A stretch of DNA of 64,000 nt from Branchinecta lynchi (GCA_023053575.1 JAKZAP010000004.1:7235572-7299571), one strand, 5' to 3'. Shown: positions 39,401 to 54,400, numbered from the stretch's first letter. The notes: generated by a model not told the origin, from the letters alone. Made by a program: numbers and translations.

Positions 39401-42400
39401 TACTTTTAACAATTTTCCGGTTTTGGCCTGATTCCGGGCGAACTACTTGTCAGGCGAAAAAATGGTTTTCACCACCGTGTTCAGCATGTCTTCTTACCCT
39501 TGAATCGAACATCCAATCAACTTCAAATAAAACTTTTACTTTAAACAAACTTTCTGGTTTTGGCCGGATTCCGGGCGAACTACTTGTCCGGCGAGAAAAT
39601 GGTTTCCGCTATCGTGTTCAGCATGTCTTCTTACCCCATAATCAACTGTCCCATTAGCTGTTTAAAAATATTTTGCTTGCCCCTTAAACCCCCTCCCACA
39701 CCCCTAAATATAGGTCTACAAAGCCCATCTACGAACTCGATCTTACCTGACGTTTTACCTCCTTAATCTCCTTGCTGCTCTTGACCCAAAGAATCCTCAT
39801 ACCAAGTTTCATCAAAACATCTCATTCCCTTCGAGAGTTATCGTGCTTACAGACTGACGGACGGACAACTTTTGCGATGTCATAGGTATCCCTCCACTTA
39901 CGTTTTGGGATCCCAAAAAGAGGCACGAAAACTAAAAGGGCCCTTTCAGACATCAGAGTGAGGGACAAGAACTAGGTTCTAACGTGTCTTCTTTTAGGCT
40001 CTGGAGCTACGAACTCTCACTTACTTGTCTACTCCCTACTTGCTAATGCCTTTTTGGGATCCCAAAACGTAAGTGGAGGGATACCTATGACATCGCAAAA
40101 GTTGTCCGTCTGTCAGCACGATAACTCTCGAAAGGAATGAGATATTTTGATGAAACTTGGTGTGAAAATTCTTTGGGTCAAGTGTAAGGTTAAGTTCGTA
40201 GATGGCTCTGTAGCCCCAGATTTAGGGGTGGGGGAGGGTGTTCAAATTAAGGGCCAAACAAAATATTTTTAAACAGCTAATGTGATAGTCCATTATGGGG
40301 TAAGAAGGCATGCTGACCACGATGGTGAAAACCATTTCCTCGCCGGACAAATAGTTCGCCCGGAACCCGCCAAAACCAGAAAATTTGTTAAAAGCAAAAG
40401 TTTTATTTGAAGTTGATTAGATGACAGATTTAGGGCTAAGGAGACGTTGAGTCTGTGTATGACAACAATTTTTCACCCGGACATGTAATTTGTCTGGAAT
40501 CCGGTTGAAACCGGAAAATTTGTTTGTAAGTGAAAGTTTTATTTGAAGTTGATTAGATGTCTTTTATAGGGATAAGGATATACGCTGAATTCGTTTCTGA
40601 GTTTTCTTTTTTTGCTGGACAAGTAGTTCACTCGGAATTCAGCCGAAACCGGAAATTTGTCAGAAGTAGGTTAAGCAGGAAATTTCGGTCAGTATCGTCA
40701 AAATAGATATGGCTAATAGAGGTATATCTGAACTTGATTTTCTCACATGATTAGCCTGGCGAATGCTGGATCTGGCGAAGACAAGTCCCAATTGTCTGGA
40801 TCAAATACTGAACTTTTGGGATCCCACCGAAACCTTTGGTCTTGTTATTACTCGCGCCTGCAGCGCCATACCTTGCCTCTTTTTAGTCGATCTTGTTTAT
40901 TCCCGCGCGACAAACATCCGGCAGAAATAATCCCTTACGTCAGCGTATTTACATAGAATCTGCCAAATGTCTTGTTGAAAAAATTTGGCGAATTGGCGAA
41001 ACGTCAGTCTCCAGAGTGCCAGTCTCATGACCCAATCGTTGAAATAAACCAAACAAACAAAACCAAGCCAAAGAAATATAACGAAGATGCATCGCTTCTT
41101 CGCAGGCCCGGACTTATAGATCCAGAGCCTTCAGACAGTCGACGGAGTTAACTTACCCTTTTGGGGTATAATGTTGCACGAAACAACATAATTTTTTTTT
41201 ACGGCGATTTCAGACATTTCGGCCTTCTGCTCCGGAGCCGTATGACGATCGCTTTTCCGTTGATTGGTCAGTCCGGTGGTTGTGATTTAGGGTGCTTCCA
41301 GGTATGCTAGGAGGATGAAAGAGGGTCTGGGACTGTGGCTGAGACTGTCACTGAAAGTTTACAAAAAATTTGCGTGACTATTTTCGATTTGCAGATCGAA
41401 ATTTTGTGAAATTCTCAGATTTAGCTCCAAAGAAAGTAAACATTAGAGACGATACCTGATTGCGGATTTTAGTAACTGTTAGTTGGAGCCTGTTAGACAC
41501 CCAGTTACCCAGCTATGATACAGTTTTAACTTTTTCAGTTTTAGTTATTAATTTATGTTTTTTTCAGGACGCTAATAATGACCGTGCGTGAAATGGTGCA
41601 AACAGAAAGAGATTATGTAAACGCCCTGGAATATATTATAGAGGTGAGAATTTTGTTTACTTGTTATAGGATGTAAATATAGTAAGACATCTTTCAAACT
41701 AAAACCAAATAGGCCTACAACACATTCATGACTTCACAACGGTTAAAAATGGAGAGTGGTCAATGGAAAACTTTTAAGAATGTGTAAGAGAGGGGAAAAT
41801 TTAGCTCATGTAAATATTGAAGAACTTATAGTATGCATAATCACAGGCAAAGTGTGATCAATAACAACGATGATAAATTATGTTTGAAAGAAAAACGCCG
41901 GCTTAAGTGTATTTTTTTCTTATTTTAACCATGTATCAGATTCGAAGCCAGTTTATTACTGCGTTACATTACTGTATTGGAGTCTTAGCGGTTAGGACGA
42001 CAAAGAAACAGTAAAGCGATGGAGAGTAACGACTATTTCAAGTACGTAAAGTTCCTTTTACTTCTTCCTCCTTATAATATACACACGAAACTCTTAAATG
42101 AACAAAATATGGAGCTTTGCTGATCCAGTTGCGAGTATAGACGAGTTGGACATGTGACGCAATTGTAAAGAGAGGGGCCACGAGTGGCAAAGGATTGTTA
42201 TTTTAATGTGTTTGTGAATGAATGAATGAAAAAAAAATGACCTGGGTGGAGTCTACAAAAAAGAAACACGAAAAACAACAATGCGATTTGAACTCCACAA
42301 CACAACAGAATGATATTTGCTAGTGCAAAACGGATACGTCAGCTGAATTTTATAGAGCTATATTTCGGCCCTTCTTGGCAGGGTCTTCTTCGGGCTCAAA

Positions 42401-45400
42401 AATCGCTCAAGTTGGAAAAACGAACTTGTGGGGAAAAAAAATTACCACAAAATGTAAGAAAATGCAGATATTGACATGTCAATGAGTCCTATAAACAGTG
42501 TGATCTGTTTGAAGAGCTTTCAAACTTCTTTATTCTTGCCTCAGTCGCATTCACAAGTTCGACAAGACTGATTTGTGTCGTCTTTGCCCACTGGGAGAGA
42601 CTCAACAGGTACTTAGCGTGTATGGATACTGTCTATTGTCGCGATAAATATTATGCATGAAATTTATGCATAAAAAGTATCTCCAGGAAGAGTTGAAAAA
42701 CCGCCAAAAAAGTATCTGCTGACCTTTTTGTTTATCGTCATGATATCGGAAAATTCAGCAGATGTTTTTTTGGTGTTATTTGGCTATTCCTGGCAATGCT
42801 TGTAGGCATAACATTTCAAGTGGAATCCGTTTGTCGCGACAGCAGATTACATCCCAAGTGTTGTCTGTTGAAAGCGCGCATCCAGATAGCGCAAGGATGC
42901 GCTTTCGATTTTGAAAACGTCATGCCTTAAATGTTATGTAAAACAGGCGTTCCCAAGAAAACCTGAAAAATCGGCGGAAAACCTTCCATTGACTTTTCCG
43001 ATAGCATTACGACAAACAAAATAATCTGTCTGTTCTATATAGTTTATCTGTTCTTCCTAGCAATGCTAGTTATGCATAACACTTAATGCGTAATGTTTTC
43101 AAAATCACATCCAGATAACACAAGGATGATATTTGATGGTGCAAAACGGATACGTCAGCTGAATTCTATTGGAGCTATATTGATATACAAAACCGCTCAA
43201 GTTGGAAAGACGAACTTGTGGGAAACACAAGTTGAAGAGGACCCTTGCCAAGAAGGGCCGAAATGTAGCTCCAATAAAATTCAGCTGACGTATCCGTTTC
43301 GCACCATCAAATTCGCAGTCAGCTTGGGCTGAAGGAATATTTACCACAAGGTTGCGCTTGCGATTTTGAAAACGTCATGCATTAAATGTTATGGATAACG
43401 AGAAGTGCCAGGAAAACCGCCGAAAAAGTATTTGTTGACTTTTCCGACAGCATGATGACAAAGATAAAGGTCAATAGATGCTTTTTCAGCGGGTTGTCAT
43501 TCCTGGCAATGCATGTTATGCATAATGTTTAACGCGTAACGTTTTCAATATCACAACAGATTCATCCGAGTGTTGCTTGTTGAAATTGCTCATCCTTGTG
43601 TTATGTGTTATGAAACTTGTGACAGTGTAGACCTCGCCTTGCCGATTTTAGGTCGAGTTTTCTGAATGTTTAATTCCCTATGACCGGTTTAAAGAAAAGT
43701 TTTGGTCCGTCGTTGACTGACCTTTTTAGTGAGCATTTAGGAACACCTCCATAAATAAATGTATTTGCTTGTTGTTGTTTGATTATAAATATTATAGTTT
43801 TTGATAATATCTTATTTTTCTTTCGGTGTTATTTTGACCAAATTATTTTTTTTAGTTACAGGTATTTAAGTTGCGAATGATGAAAAGTTTTATTTCGAGT
43901 TTTATTGTGAGACTCATGTACATTGGCCAGATGAAGAATATTAGTTATAGTTCTTTTTAATTGTTATGTTATATGGCCAGAAAATATCGAAACATGCAAT
44001 GTTCGGCTTTGTCCGTGAGACCATTTTTAAAAATAAAGTGAATAGAATTGAATTGAAACTTTTCTGTTTTTTTGTTCTATTTCTCGACCAGCCTATTATA
44101 CTTCATAAACATCAAAGTACTTGGAAGTGGTACAAAGAGCCGGGGCTTCCCCGATGGAAAGAAGACAGCCTTGGCTGTTGATATGCCAATACAGTAAACC
44201 GGAAATTCTATCTAGAACATTACGGCCCCGATATGTGATATCTTCATAAAAAGGTACTTCGGGAACTTTTTGTGTTTGAAGGTATCAGATTAAGTTGTTG
44301 CAATGCTGGCTCGCCAAAATTTAAGACGGTGGGAAAGGCTGCAGAAGAACTAGTTTATAGTGAGGCTTCTTCAAGAGGAGCATTTCAGAGTTCACTGAAA
44401 ATCATTGCTCTTTCTCACCTACTATCTTGGGAAACTATTTAAGGTTTAATGAAAACTTGCCACAATAGCAAAAGCTAAATAATTGTCAAAGAAAAGCAAA
44501 TAAATAGACATACAAAAATAGGTAACATCATCTAGATAATTCAACATTAATAAACGCTGAAATAATAGTTAAAAAAAAAAAAAATTAAACAAGGAACCCG
44601 ACGGGCAAACATGAATAATAATGAAAATAATGGCAAAACACATGAAATTTATTGGTTAAAATTACGAAACTAAATACTACATATTCGATTGGGCTAAACG
44701 GATAAGTGAGCTGAGATTCTAATGATAGTTCATGTTACTAATAGTAATATTTCCTAAATAGTCATTTACAAACAGCTAACTGGGGTTTGTCAGCATAAAA
44801 CGTCAACACTGGGTAAAAATTATGTACCATTGAACGACGAATAAAATACTGCACACATGAAAATGGATTAGAAAGAATTAAATAAGTCATGTTGTGCCGT
44901 ATTTAAGTAAGAATTTCAGGAAAGTGCAGTAATTAATTTATCGTTTTTTGCCACTTAATGATTTATAGATTCTATGTTCACAAACCCATTCTTATTTTTC
45001 ATTCCTAATGATATGTATACTTTGCATTTGCGGCCTTAAGACGAAAGAAAAAATTTGTAGAGGTGAAAGGCTTTTTTTTGCACTATGTTATAATTGTAGT
45101 TCAAGCGGGCAGATTATCAACTGGGGTGGACCAGTACTACCAGTTCTGTTCTGGTTTAACATGCGTTGGGTTTTCTGGGTACGTTCAACCCAACAAAAGA
45201 ATCTGGAACTTTTACCTTTAAAAAAAATAAAAATGCATCTTGATGGCGATTGGATAATTTGCGTAGAAGGTGGTACAGCTTTGCGCCAAGGAGGGAATTG
45301 ATTTGCACGTACTTCATGTGGGTGACCTCTGGCAAACGAGTCCGCAGGGTTTGGCAAAAGGTGGCCGTTGAGACGGGATAAACCGTTTGACACTTGTGAT

Positions 45401-48400
45401 GCCGGTTGAGACTGACGTTGTTGGTCCTTGACATGGATTAATAGAACCCGAAATTTAATTTCCGGATCTAGTTCATGTCTGTATTCGATAGAATATTATT
45501 TCGGGCTCTACATTCCGAACTCAGCTCGTTGTGTCTCGAGATATATGTGAAACTTTTTTCTTTTACCTAAACAGAAAATGCAGAAAAATCTCATATATAT
45601 TCTACCTTACCTTGAACCAAATACAAGATTGAATCCTAAATATTAAAATAAATAAATGGAGTGTATACCTGCTACAGAAGCGTCAAAGCGTACTCTAGAG
45701 GATACTATAGGAAACGAGGAACGAAAGAGAGAAATAGGCATTAAAAAGCAGATTTTACGCAAATAACCAGCAGACTGCATTCCACACCAATTTTGCTGAT
45801 GTATGTATTTACGACAATTAATAGCTATTGCGTAGATGGCGCTGTATATCGTGACAGACGAACCAGAAGCAAATTTTTGAATTGAAACTGGAAGTTTGCG
45901 ACTCCAGTGTCGAAGCCCCGTAGGCAAAGCAGGACTCAAAGTCGGTTTACAATCCTATACTGCAATATCCTTACATTTGTGTACACTAGGCCGGGTCATA
46001 AATGACGATTTTGGGCTTATATACATATAAAAGTGTAATCAGACAAATGGGGTAAGAAAATAGGTAGAACAAGGATCAAAGAATACAGAAGAGATAGAGA
46101 ACAAAGATCTAGGGCCGAGAACAGTATTCGACAGAAATGAAGAGCCAACTTGTACCAATATTCGTTTTTGGGATCCGAAAACGTAAGTGGAGGAATACCT
46201 ATGACATCGCAAACATGTCCGTCTCTCTGTGAGTACGGTAACTCTCGAAGGGAATGAGATATTTGATGAAACTTGGTGTAAGGATTCATTGGGTCAAGGG
46301 TAAGGTCAAGTTCGTAGATGGGCTCTGTAGCCCTACATTTAGGGTTGGGGGAGGGGGTCCAAATTGAGGGACAAAAAAAAATATTTTTAAACAGCTAATA
46401 TGATATTCTATTATGGAGTAAGAAGGCATGCTGATCACGATAGTTAAAACCATTTTCTCGCCGGACAAGTAGTTCGTCCGGAATCAGGCAAAAACCGGAA
46501 AGTTGGTTAAAAGTAAAAGTTTTATTTGAAGTTGATTAAATATTCGATTAGGGGTAAGAAGACATGTCGGAAACGATAGTGAAAACCGTTTTCTCGCCAA
46601 ACAATTAGTTCGTCCGGAATCCGGCGAAAACCGAAAAGTTGGTTAAAAGTAAAAGTTTCATTCGAAGTTGATTAAATGTTCGATTTAGGGGTAAAAGGAC
46701 ATGCTGAACACGATGATGAACATCATTTTCTCCCCGGACAACTAGTTTGCCCGGAATCCGGCCAAAACCGTAAAATGTGTTATAAGCAAAAGTTTGATTA
46801 GATGACAGATATAGGGTAAGAAGAAGGGTTGAGTCTGTATATGACAATCATTTAAGTCAAAGTTTTATTTAAAGTTGATTAGATGTTCCTTATAGGGATA
46901 AGGAGATACGCCGGATTGATTTCTGAATTTTTCTTTTTTTGCTGGACTAGTAGTTCGCTCGGAATTCGGGTGATACCGGAAACTTGGCAGAAGTTGGCTC
47001 AAGCAGAAAGTCTCGGTCAGTATCGTCAAAATAGATATGGATTATAGAGGTATATCTGAACTTGGTTTTATATGATAATGAGCATGACGAAGACTGGATC
47101 TGGCGAAGACAAGACCCGATTGTCTGAATCAAATATTAGATTTTTGCGATCCCATCGACACCTTTGGTGTTGTTCTTTTGTATAAAATATTCTGGTCTCC
47201 TTACTTGAGACTCCCCTTCGGGTGGGAGCCGTATAAGGTACAGATACCTTGCTATTTGCACACCACCAGTTAATGCAATATATGCATGCAGTTCCCACCA
47301 TTTCTTTCCAGCCTCTACACTCACCAAATGTGTGAAATAGGGTCTGCTCGAATCATTCTCTAGAACGTGATAATTTTTTTTTCGTTTTCGTTGAACGAAG
47401 TCGCAGCGTTGTCAAATGCCTTTCTTCTAAATACCTGCTGACCATGGCTTTTGAGCCGTTCGCGGATTTATTTGCTCTACCAGGTTAACCGAAATAGCTT
47501 GAACTAGTATACTGGCGTCAGCGTTTTTCAGTTGCATGTCTCTGCGCCTTCGTTTTGCGCAAGGCACTTATTCAAAGAAGAAATTAGTTTGTTTATTTTG
47601 AACTTTGTTTTTTCCATGTATTTCGTTGTATACTTAGTAGGCTAATTTGTGTTTAGCGGTCAGCTGTTTATTAGTATGTAAGTGTGTGTGAGTTTGATTG
47701 ACATGTTGTTGTTGCTTTTTATACATTACTCTTCAGTTTTGAAGGATTCAAACAAATAATAATAATAATAATAAAAACAGAAGTAAGTGGATGACATCTG
47801 ATATCCATTGATTTTGTCAGGACGGATGTATCTGATGTTCCACATGCAATCCTTGTGATTTAGTCGTTATCTTCACGAGCTTACTAGGGTTGGCGCAAAT
47901 AGCAAGGTATCCTGTACGTGCTCAAAATTTTTCAGACTGATGTTTTTGGGATCCCAAAATGTAAGTGGAGGGATACCTATGACATCGTAAAAGTTGTCCG
48001 TCTGTCCGTCTGTTAGCACGATAACTCCGAAGGGGATGAGATATTTTGATAAAACTTGGTGTGAGGACTCTTTGGGTCACGGGTAAGGTCAAGTTCGTAG
48101 ACGGGGTCTGTAGCCCTACATTTAGGGGTGGGGGAGGGGGTTCAAATTAAGGGGCAAACAAAATATGTTTAAACACCTAATGTGATAGTCGATTATGGGG
48201 TAAGAAGACATGCTGAACAAGAATATGCAAACTATTTTCTCGTCCGACTAGTACTTCGCCCGGAGTCCGGCAAACACCGGAAAGTTGGTAAAAAGTAAAA
48301 GTTTAATATGAGGTTGATTAAATACTCGATTTAGAGGTAAAAAGACATGCTGAAGACGATGGTGAAAACCATTTTCTCGCCTGACGAGTAGTTTTTCCGG

Positions 48401-51400
48401 AATCCGGCAATAACCGGAAAGTTTTTTAAAAGTAAAAGTTTGATTTGAAGTTGATTAAATGTTCAATTTAGGGGTAAGCAGACATGCTGAACACTCATGT
48501 GAAAAGCTTTTTCTACCCGTACAACTAATTCTCCCGGAATCCTGCCAAAACCTGAAAATTTGTAATAAGTCTTATTTGAAATTGATTAGATGACAGATTT
48601 GGGGTTAAGAAGAGACACTGGGTCTGTATATGACAATCATTTTTCAACCGGACATATAACTGGTCCTGAATCCGGTTGTAACCGTTATTTTTTTAGAAGC
48701 TAAAGTTTTATTTGAGATTGATTATAGATGTTCTTGATAAGGAGATTCCGTACGCTGAGTTCGATTCTGAATTTTCTTTTTTTGCTGGAAAGCAGTTCGC
48801 TCTGGATTCGGCCGAAACTGGAAATTTGGCAGAAGTAAAGCAGGAAGTTTCGGTCTATCGGCAAAACAGATATGGCTGGCTTATAGAGGTATATCTGAAC
48901 TTGATTTTCTCTAATGATTAGCCTGGCACAGACTGGATCTGGCGAAGACAAGACCCAGTTGTCTGGATCAAATATTAGATTTTTTGGGATCCCATCGAAA
49001 CCTTAGGTCTTGTTTCAGTTGTTTGGCTTTTCAGTGCTTTCAAATCCTTTTTTTTTTCTTCAGCATTACATCCCGGAGTTGGATCGAGAGGACATCCCTC
49101 AGGCAATGAGAGGCAAGAGGAACGTCATCTTCGGAAACGTAGAGAAGATCCACGCGTTCCATAGTCGGTACTTTCTGCGAGATTTGGAAAGATGTGAGAA
49201 GTCGCCTCTGTCTATGGCACAGTGCTTCCTTAAACATGTATGTATTCAACATCACAGTGGTGTGGGAAAGAGTGTGTATGTTGTAGATAGGGTGAATAGA
49301 GTGCGCAAAGAAGCAGAGAGTACGAAATATACGCCGTTGAAGGTCTGAGAAATTGTCAGCTTCCCGTCCAGCTTACTCCGTGAGACATCTATAGTCAAAA
49401 GCAGATATTTAAGGAAGAATCTTTAATTGTTTTTTCCACAAGTTTATTTTCCAACTTGAGCCTGAAGAGGACCCTTGCCAAGAAGGGCCAAAATATAGCT
49501 CGAATAAAATGCAGCTGACTTATCCGTTTTGCAACGTCAAAAATCTATAGTCGGTAATTTTTCTGGGGTTTAGAAATATGTGAGCCTCCGGGCTAAACAA
49601 TTAATGAGTGGTTAAGGAGTTAGGTTCAGTATAGACACGACTGGTCATTCAAGTCTATGCCTGTTTGATTTTTTTTTTATTGTAACATCTCGGGGACGTT
49701 TCACAGCTAATGCGTGTTGGAAAGAGTGTACTTACTCTAACTAGGGAGAATACAATAAGGAAAGACGTAAGGGGTACCATACGAAGGTTGCGCCCTGGAA
49801 TGTCCGAAAAACCGTCTACTAGCTTATTCTGTGAAATGTCCTGTGCGTTGTCGGTAACCCCATAGGTATTGCAGTAAGGATTGTTGATTCAGGTTACAAT
49901 TGGAAGGGGGGGGGGGGGCATTCACAGAACTTAAACCACGAATTGCCATTTTTCATCATTTTACTGAAGTGCGGAATTAAAAGTTTAAATTTTCCCAAGC
50001 GTGCTTCAAAATCCACTGTTTGAGGCAGGAAATAACCATTTACTTTAATTTTTTGTTTTTGTAGGAACAACATTTCTATCTGTATGCGCTGTACAACAAG
50101 AACAAACCAAAGTCTGACCACCTGATGCAAGAATATGGACATGCCTTCTTCAGGGTAAGATAACTTGCATTTTACGACATTTCTGACCGAACGAACAGGA
50201 CATCGAATCAGTGTGTCTAAACTGTCACAGCTTTGGTAACAGATAACACGTGTTTTAGAATCCTTGAGTTAGAGGTTATGAGATGTGTACGTTATGACCC
50301 TTGTAAATTTTATGTTTTCCTAAGACAGAAGAGATCCAACGTCTTGGAAAACGTCTTGTTTTCCAAGACGTCGTTAGAAATGTATAGCGACCGCCTTTTT
50401 GTTGCAATAATATTATTATTGTTATTGTTATAACACTTAAAAGGGTCGTAACAGAAGTTCTATATCAAAACATAAAATTGCTTTCGGTGACCCAGTCGAC
50501 TTCGAACCAATAGGCGGGTCTGAATCTCTGCGAGTGGTGACGGATTTTGTAGGCGAAGTGACGTTTGTGTCAACTGACTTTTATGTCAACTGACGTTTAT
50601 GTCAACTGACGTTTATGTCAACTGACGTTTATGTCAACTGACGCTTACATGATAGAGATATTCTCCCAACGTTTAACACAAGGATGCATAATAATATTTG
50701 AATATTATTTTAAAATTATTTAAAAAATAGCTCTGTCCCAGTTGGACTGGAACTAAGGTGTTTGAAAGGAGAAAATAGACAGGTGCCCGTTCTGTGGTTC
50801 TGCTTAAGATACCATTGAATACCCCTGAGGGCAGGGCCAGTGACTTCCTTCATTTGATGCTGATGGGCCACCTGCCCCCCCCCCCTCCCCCTTCGAGTTT
50901 TGGGGGAGCGAGACCCCTCCTCACAAGTGCCCACAAAGTTCTTTATTTTCTCGGTTGCTTTTGGTAAGTAGAAGTTCTCGCTGACCATGGCTAGTGTCGT
51001 CATAGTGCCAAAGTGTGCGCTAAGTAGGTCGTGACAGTATTTCAGGCATTCACCCTCGAGCGCGTCTGGTATTGGTGTTCTCTTTCTGTGACAAATTGTC
51101 TGAAGAATATAAAATTACTTTTATCTCCGAAGTTAGGATTTCTAAACGTCTAAGGTGGCCAACTTCGGCTTTTTCTAGTAAATTATTTTGTATCAATATT
51201 ATTATTAAATTATTATTATTGCATCAAATATCTTCTTTTATTTAGAGAAAACAGCTGGAACTTGGGGACAAGATGGACCTCGCCAGCTACCTGCTCAAAC
51301 CGGTGCAGCGTATGGGGAAGTACGCTCTGCTTCTTGCCCAGTTGATCAGAATATCATCTGAAGCTCTTCAAAAGGATTCGAAGATTCTCGAAGGACCGAA

Positions 51401-54400
51401 AATGCACGAAGTCCACGACTTGATATCCGCTGAGCGAATGGTCCGATTCCAGCTCAGGCATGGGAATGATCTGCTCGCAATGGATTCCATCCGGGAGTGT
51501 GATGTGAGTTCAAGACGTTGTTTTATTTTTATTACTAACATGTTTTTTTTTTTACCCGTCGAAAGCCGAGGCCGAATAGAATATGAAAAGTGAATAGTTG
51601 CGTTTTTACTGATACCACGGTAACCGGCTCTGCAATTAGTCGTTTTTGCAGTTATCGTGGTATCTAATACACGGTGCTCTGCGAAAACGACTATTGCCGA
51701 AAATGCACTTTTCGAAGTCATCCCAAAAGAAAAACAGATATCCAGTTACATCACTAAGTGCTAAACCTCTTTCTCACCAATCTGACAAAATTTGATGAAA
51801 GTGAGATGACTTTCCAGATACCACGATCAGTTACCACGGTCGGACCGTAGTATCTGAATATCTGATACCAAGACAGCTGCAAAAACGACTTTAGACCGTG
51901 ATATCAGATACCATGGTATCTGCAAAAACGCAACTAATGAAATATATCAATTATGATGCACGCGTAATATGGACAAAGTACGGTGTCCCCAAAACAATGT
52001 CAAGAGTCGCGCTTTTTTTTATATCACCGTTCAGTAATTTTCCTCAGTTCTACGAAGCTAGCTGATACCTTTATGTGGGGCAGTTTTAGAAGAAGAAAAC
52101 TAAACATTAAACACAATAACCAATTACTGGGAAACACATACGCGGCGACAAAACACTCGTAATACACTGAACATGGCCCTTAGATATTTATATATATCTG
52201 TATTCAAAAACTTAAAGGTCATATACAGGATAAACAAACAACTCGTATAGAAAACTACAAACTAAGACACAGCACCAACTCGAGTATTTTACTCAAAAAA
52301 TTACCAAAGGAGAAAATCACTCTTAGTGACGTAGATCGTAAGATACCAAGAAGCTAAGAACGTACTCTTACAAGGTGAGTGAGCGTAACTAATACATTTT
52401 CTACAGTTTATTACTTGATTAAATAGATGGTCCTTCAGCCCAGGCTAACTGTGAATCATATTTGACGGTGCAAAACGGATAAGTCAGTTAAATTAAGTCA
52501 GCTAAAAAATGTAGCTGGCTTCAAGTCCGACTTGGAACTAAATCAGCCTACGCACTTACGGCCAAAGATGGCGTATATGTTTATAGCAATCAGTTATATA
52601 CAACACTTCTAAATTAACGGAAACACCCGCCATGAAGAAGATGTTCTACCTGGTGATCAGCGACTTTTGAACAAAAGGTCACGAAATTGAGCAACTTAAC
52701 AGAAATGTTTAACGAAGACTCAAAGAAGGAAAAGGCTGCAAGGTAAAAATAAAACAGATTAAACTAAAACGAGAGGGACAAAATGTGGAAAACGGGGTCG
52801 AAAATAAGGAGAAATGATTAATGAAGGGCAAAGAAAAACAAGAAAAAGAAATGTGGTCAGCTAGCACTGAAAATTTAGTCATCCGTCGATAGTTTGTTTT
52901 ATACCTGTTTGTATGCTATTTGTAGTGGATTACATTATTAGATAGATATGCCTTTGTTACGCCAAATCCATTTCACAAAGCCATATATATGTCCGATGTA
53001 TTTCTCACTGTTCGTCACTAAACCAGAATGCAAACGGGACCTAAGTAGATTAGAGATGGAGGTGCAATTATTAATTGAGAACTTTTTTCTAGGTAAATCT
53101 AAAAGAGCAGGGACGGCTTTTACGGCAGGGCGAGCTAACCGTCCACCAAGGAAAAACCAAGAAAGTTGTTCGACACGTGTTTTTGTTCGAGGAGATGATC
53201 CTCTTCAGTAAAGCAAAGCGCGACCCGGAACGGAAGGTAAGAACCCCCCCCCCCCTTCTTTCCTTCTTTTTCCTTTGTTGATTTCTTTGGTTTGTTTCCC
53301 TTAAGATTATATGAATAAAGAATAAGCCCTGCCCATTGCCAGGCCTTATGTTAGGCCTCATGGTGGGGCCATAACGAGTTAATGGTGTTTTACTGGTTGT
53401 TTGACTAAACTGAAAAAAAGAAGTGACACCCCGGGGTGACAAATTTCTGACCGCGTTTCCTAGATAGCCTATTTTCTTTTCGGCTGACCGTTCCAGCCTT
53501 CTCGAAATAGTAACTATTTTCTTACCACGCTCGCGAGCGTAGTAAGCGTGGTAACTACAAATATCTTCGACCAGATTGGTCCAATTAGCCCGCTGCACGA
53601 AATTTTGCTGGAAGTAGAAAAATTTGTTCCAGTCTGGACGCCAAGAAGCCAGAATTCATGACGTCATTCATAGTAACTTCAGTAAAGAGGGTGAAATATA
53701 CTCATTAGTTGCGTTTGTGATCGAAGTTTGAAGTTACCTTCAACCTCAAAGGTCTCTGCTTAAATACCGTTTTTGTTCGCCGGTCACAGTTCCTTCGTCC
53801 TTCAAACTTTGACCGTCGAACTTTGTGCGCTATCAAGTTCGAAGTTTGCTTGAGTCGTCGAAAGAAACGTCGACCTGGCAAGGATCGCCGGAGTTGTAAA
53901 AACACTAATTAAGCAAACGGTGAACTTCGACGGCGTTCAGAAATGGAAATTAAGCAACCGGCTAAGCGAACGGCGAACAAAACTTCGATCAGAAACGCAA
54001 CTATTATATTCGAACAATATTTCATCTATTCTCGGTATCACTGTCTCCTCCAAGGAGGGTGCATCAAAACGATGCCCGATGCTATTCGTTTCTTTCGGTA
54101 GCTGAAAAATGTCTTCCGTATTTACCAAGATTTCCTGACCCTACCTATACAATATAGACCAACGCCTTGGCCCCACCTCCCTTATACGTATGGCACGGTA
54201 ATGATGGTAATATATGCCATAGCAACAACAATACACTAAAAAGAAAAAAATAATCACAAATAAAATGACAATTTCCCGACAATCTCGCCTGACAATTTGT
54301 ATGACCGAAGACTTTATTTTGAGAATTGTTTCGAAGAGTTTGAGAATTGTTTTTAAATGAGACAGACCAAGTGGCATATTTTATGAATTGCATTATGATT

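Noticed and set aside
45088..45434. Possible Pao/BEL retrotransposon fragment (NPADSFARG on the - strand)
   Set aside because: Only a short motif match, with no protease, RT or integrase core and no terminal repeats. Left as a note on the intron.
50569..50648. CRISPR-like short repeats
   Set aside because: Direct 16-bp units without spacers; simple minisatellite.
53089..53598. 169-codon - strand frame overlapping exon 9
   Set aside because: Antisense shadow of a confirmed PH exon and of an F MITE.
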